A stretch of 16,823 nucleotides of DNA, from positions 1 through 16,823 of the forward strand of contig CAYYMT010000085.1 in assembly GCA_964472715.1 (NCBI GenBank), read 5' to 3'. Below, one piece after another: positions 13,573 to 16,823 of the stretch. Numbering within the stretch: position 1 is the stretch's first letter; each line of letters opens with the position of its first letter. Origin of the DNA: JAFGTP01 sp964472715. Its GTDB lineage: Bacteria > Fidelibacterota > UBA2242 > JAFGTP01. The position numbers and the translations under genes are program-made. Under the pieces are notes generated by a model. The model was not told the DNA's origin, ran no database searches, and was given only the letters and a program-made list of their open reading frames with translations.

Positions 13573-15436
13573 TGAACCGATTCCTTATTTTTATAAATCT
13601 TTGCTTTTTAATGACTAATTTGAACGCGGTTTCCTTCTCTGATGTAACGACAGATAAATCCCGCTATTCTCCCGGTGAAACAGTGACCTTCAATTTACAA
13701 CTCACCGATTATAATGAATATGAACAAATTGATGTCCGCTATTTTCATGGATGGCAGGCTGTGGATTCAGCGATAATTGATGTTACCGCTGAAGAAATTA
13801 CCTGGACATGGAATCCACCGGATGATGATTATACCGGTTATCTGACATGTGTTTCCATTGGAGAACAATCAGTTGAAATTGCGGTGGATGTCAGTTCCGA
13901 TTGGCGGAAATTCCCCCGCTACGGGTTTTTGTCCAAATTCGGCCAAATGAGTCAAAATGATATTGACCAGGTTATCGCCAATTTAAACCGGCATCACATC
14001 AATGGATTGCAGTTCTATGACTGGCACTGGAAACACCACAAGCCCTTAGCCGGTAATCCCACCAATCCTGATAATACTTGGCCTGATATTGCCAATCGTA
14101 CCATTTACCGGGAGACCGTAGAGAATTATATCGCTGCTGCCCATGATCACAATATGATGGCTATGGCTTATAATCTTTTGTATGGCGCCTTTGAAGATGC
14201 TTCAAGTGATGGTGTCAGTGAACAATGGCGAATGTTTCACGATGCCAATCATGAGAACCCGGTGAAGCATGACCTGCCCGATTCCTGGGCCAGTGATATT
14301 TATGTCATGGACCATACCAATTCCACCTGGCGGAATTACATCGCGACGGCTATGGGAAATGTATTCAAAGCCTTTGATTTTGACGGTTGGCATGTGGACC
14401 AGCTGGGCTCAAATGGACAAACCAAATATACTTATTCCGGGGATACAATTTTTGAAGCCAGTGGGTTCAAGGGATTTTTAAATAAAATGGATGAAAAACT
14501 GGATGTTCTGCTGGTCATGAATGCTGTTGACCAGTTCGCGCAGAATTATATTGCCCAGGCACCGGTGGATTTTCTCTATACCGAAGTCTGGAGCCAGAAT
14601 GATTTTGGCGGCCTGATCGATGTGATCAATACCAATTATTTTTACCGGGCTGACCTGCAAACGGTGCTGGCTGCCTATGTGAATAAAAATTATAACGAAA
14701 CGCCACGCCGGATGAATACGCCGGCAGTTTTGCTGACTGATGCGGTGATCTTTGCCAATGGCGGCGCACACCTGGAACTCGGTGAACATATGTTGAGCAG
14801 CGAGTATTTTCCTTATGATGATTTGGCAATGTCTCAGGATTTGAAAACTGCTATGGTCAAATATTACGATTTCGCCACAGCCTATGAAAATTTTCTGCGG
14901 GATGATCTGGAATCTTCACCCTTTGCGGCCATTGGCGAATCTGGCTATGAATTATCCAAAACTGCTAAGAAAAATACCCTCTGGATCACCGGGAAAAAGA
15001 AAAACAATCTGAGCATCCTTCATTTTATCAATCTTATGGGTGTAACAACCCTNNNNNNNNNNNNNNNNNNNNNNNNNNNNNNNNNNNNNNNNNNNNNNNN
15101 NNNNNNNNNNNNNNNNNNNNNNNNNNNNNNNNNNNNNNNNNNNNNNNNNNNNTTGATCAGGAAACCAAAAGTGTGGAGTCATTTAACCTATTGCCCAATT
15201 ACCCCAATCCCTTTAATGCCACAACTCAGATTCGGTTTCATGCTGAGACACAGGGAGCGGGAAGATTACAGGTTTTTGATTATGCCGGGCGAAAAATAAA
15301 GGACCTGAGATTTCAGGCCAGTCCCGGTTATAATGTGGTGCCATTTAATGCATCGTCGCTACCCAGCGGAGTATATTTTTATCGTGTGAAACTGGGTACC
15401 CATTGGAAAACTGCAAAAATGGTTTTGTTAAAATAA
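13572..15436 (+). CDS. GH66-family enzyme, copy 2, with type IX-style C-terminal sorting domain; interrupted by assembly gap
   Basis: The ATG overlaps the stop of copy 1 (TAATG), with AAGGA about 8 bases upstream. The signal peptide probably ends after LNA (residue 19). The layout repeats copy 1: a beta-sandwich (about 20-105), then RYGFLSKFGQM, RHHINGLQFYDWHWKHHKP, MAYNLLYG, DFDGWHVDQLG with nucleophile Asp276, and FLYTEVWS with acid/base Glu338. The two copies are clearly homologous along their length. After residue 494 the gene enters a 100-N gap. Beyond it, in a different frame relative to the Ns, the sequence reads DQETKSVESFNLLPNYPNPF and ends GVYFYRVKLG, AKMVLLK and a TAA at 15434. That tail is a type A sorting/FlgD-like domain used for type IX secretion. 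The frame change is most simply explained by a wrong gap length, and copy 1 suggests that more than 200 bases are missing. Confidence 0.85.
15053..15152. other. assembly gap (100 N placeholder)
   Basis: The run is exactly 100 N, like the gap at 3664-3763. The reading frame before it and that of the sorting domain after it differ, which is expected if the true length is unknown. Confidence 0.95.
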
Positions 15437-15477
15437 ATGAATTTTGAAATTATGATTAATAGAAAGTTGGAGATTTT

Positions 15478-16823
15478 ATGAGAAAAACCCTTTTATTTAC
15501 GAGTTTGGTTTTTTGGTTTATGGCTTGTGATTCCGGCAGGGAATTATATACCAATGATACCTTTACAATTTTTAAAAATAAGGTAGTTCAGGATGACTAT
15601 GCCGCGGAAGTCATTTCAGATCAGGAAATGACATCCAATTTTCGCAGTGATTTCAAAATGCCGACGAAAAAGGTTCTGGATTTTAAATTTGCCCTGAATG
15701 GAACGGATAATGAGCGTCATCCCGGTGAAGACCACCACCTGGTATTAAACCCGGTTAATGGCAAGCAGATCTCACCGGTTTATACTTTTGCGGAATCAGA
15801 TCCGCCGGCAGCGCACTATGATGAACTTCTGCGTAATGAATATCTGGATGAAGATGTGACGCTTACAATTCGCTGTGATCTGCGGCCGGTTTTGAAATCC
15901 TTTGCCGAGAATGGATATTATACACTATACAATGGTGAAAAATTTTATGCCAAAGATTTCAGAGGTGTTTTTGTGGCCGGGAGTACCCTGCCATTGAATT
16001 GGGATTTTGCGAATCTGGTCGACAGGCCCGAATTTCGTCTGAAAGACCCTGATCAGGACAGCATTTATACAGTCGCCATTGATATCTCAAAGTATCAGAC
16101 TGTGGATGATACCCAGTTCAATAGTCATTGGAAATTGACACAAGATATTTCAAACTTTCCGCAACTGGATAGTGATATTCCCTTGTTGGATGCACTTTAT
16201 AATATGTCTCTGGAGGAGTTATTGTTGGACATTCGTGAAGACAGCACCTTTATGGCCGGCGCCAAGTGGCCGGGCGTCTGGACCCGCGATATTTCCTACA
16301 GTATTATCCTCTCTCTGGCTGCAATTGCACCGGAGATTTCTAAAAGGAGTTTGCTAAAGAAGGTTGATGAGGACCGGATTATTCAGGACACAGGCACCGG
16401 TGGATCATGGCCGGTTTCGTCGGACCGTACTATCTGGGCGGTGGCGGCCTGGGAGGTTTATAAAACTACCGGCGACAGGGAGTGGCTGGCACAAGCCTAT
16501 GACATTATTAAAAATTCTGCGGAAACCGATATCGCTATCGTTTATGATGACCAATACGGGCTTTTTCGCGGGGAATCCTCCTTTTTGGACTGGCGTGAGC
16601 AGACCTACCCGCGCTGGATGGAGCCGAAAGATATTTACCGCTCCATGAATCTTGGTACCAACGCCGCCTTCTATGAAACTTTTCGAATTCTTGGTGAAAT
16701 GGCAACTATACTGGATAAAGACGGCGCTAAATACCAACAGGTTGCTGACCAGTTGAAAGCCGCGATCAATCAGCATTTATGGATGCCGGATAAAGGGTAT
16801 TACGGGCAATATTTGTATGGCCG
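15478..16823 (+). CDS. six-hairpin glycosidase-like lipoprotein, 3' end beyond window
   Basis: The reading frame is open from the ATG at 15478 to the window edge, giving 448 residues without a stop. The start has GGAG 6 bases upstream and lies 41 bases after the GH66 stop with no terminator between, so it is in the same operon. The signal ends in FMAC, with Cys17 as the predicted lipidated residue. Residues about 20-245 are a beta-rich domain. From about 250 an (alpha/alpha)6 barrel begins, with AKWPGVWTRDISYSIILSLA (262-281), SSDRTIWAVAAWEVYKTTGD and SSFLDWREQTYPRWM (367-381). The WTRD and DWRE motifs and the helical repeats resemble six-hairpin glycosidases (the glycogen-debranching or rhamnosidase-like clan). 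I cannot name a GH family or a substrate. The context suggests action on oligosaccharides released by the GH66 enzymes, from a membrane-tethered position. Confidence 0.75.
   Translation, partial: MRKTLLFTSLVFWFMACDSGRELYTNDTFTIFKNKVVQDDYAAEVISDQEMTSNFRSDFKMPTKKVLDFKFALNGTDNERHPGEDHHLVLNPVNGKQISPVYTFAESDPPAAHYDELLRNEYLDEDVTLTIRCDLRPVLKSFAENGYYTLYNGEKFYAKDFRGVFVAGSTLPLNWDFANLVDRPEFRLKDPDQDSIYTVAIDISKYQTVDDTQFNSHWKLTQDISNFPQLDSDIPLLDALYNMSLEELLLDIREDSTFMAGAKWPGVWTRDISYSIILSLAAIAPEISKRSLLKKVDEDRIIQDTGTGGSWPVSSDRTIWAVAAWEVYKTTGDREWLAQAYDIIKNSAETDIAIVYDDQYGLFRGESSFLDWREQTYPRWMEPKDIYRSMNLGTNAAFYETFRILGEMATILDKDGAKYQQVADQLKAAINQHLWMPDKGYYGQYLYG

Noticed and set aside
15173..15436. A separate small gene starting at GTG 15173
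   Set aside because: The frame is open back to the gap edge (DQETKSV precedes it), and sorting domains are C-terminal parts of larger secreted proteins. It is the tail of the second GH66 protein.
1..16823. CRISPR arrays, tRNA or rRNA genes, insertion sequences
   Set aside because: I saw no regularly spaced repeats, no cloverleaf-type or ribosomal sequence, and no transposase or terminal inverted repeats in the window.

Overview
The window looks like a scaffold from a genome of the Fibrobacterota-Chlorobiota-Bacteroidota (FCB) superphylum, perhaps a Calditrichota-, Ignavibacteriota- or KSB1-like lineage. The reasons are a type IX secretion-style C-terminal sorting domain with the NYPNPFN signature, many lipoproteins, moderately AT-rich DNA and one good match to the Bacteroidota-type promoter (TAnnTTTG). 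This placement is an inference. Two runs of exactly 100 N (3664-3763 and 15053-15152) are assembly placeholders, and each interrupts a gene or gene pair.

Layout. (1) 17-3454, plus strand: a 52-residue DUF5989-type membrane peptide, a membrane-anchored SGNH/GDSL hydrolase with C-terminal TPR-like helices, and a lipoprotein of the ADP-ribosylglycohydrolase family that overlaps the hydrolase gene by ATGA. (2) 3517-4049, plus: a Phd/YefM-like antitoxin start and a PemK/MazF-type toxin end, separated by the first gap. (3) 4140-6215, minus: an M13 (neprilysin/PepO-like) zinc metallopeptidase lipoprotein with a terminator at its 3' end. (4) 6561-9541, minus: hutH (histidine ammonia-lyase) followed 20 bp later by guaB (IMP dehydrogenase), ended by a clear intrinsic terminator; a Bacteroidota-type promoter is proposed before hutH. 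(5) 9848-16823, plus: an alpha-glucan degradation locus. It holds a membrane-anchored GH13 enzyme with its own terminator, then an apparent operon of two tandem GH66 (dextranase/cycloisomaltooligosaccharide glucanotransferase family) proteins and a lipoprotein of the six-hairpin glycosidase type that runs off the window.

How the genes could work together. The GH66 pair is the most distinctive part. The second copy carries a C-terminal sorting domain and is probably exported to or beyond the outer membrane. The first lacks it and is probably periplasmic. Together with the GH13 enzyme and the six-hairpin lipoprotein they suggest stepwise breakdown of alpha-1,6-rich glucan (dextran-like), with no SusC/SusD or transporter in view. 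A LacI-type operator-like palindrome lies between the GH13 gene and the GH66 operon. Other regulatory-looking palindromes lie before the SGNH gene, before the toxin-antitoxin pair and before the GH13 gene.
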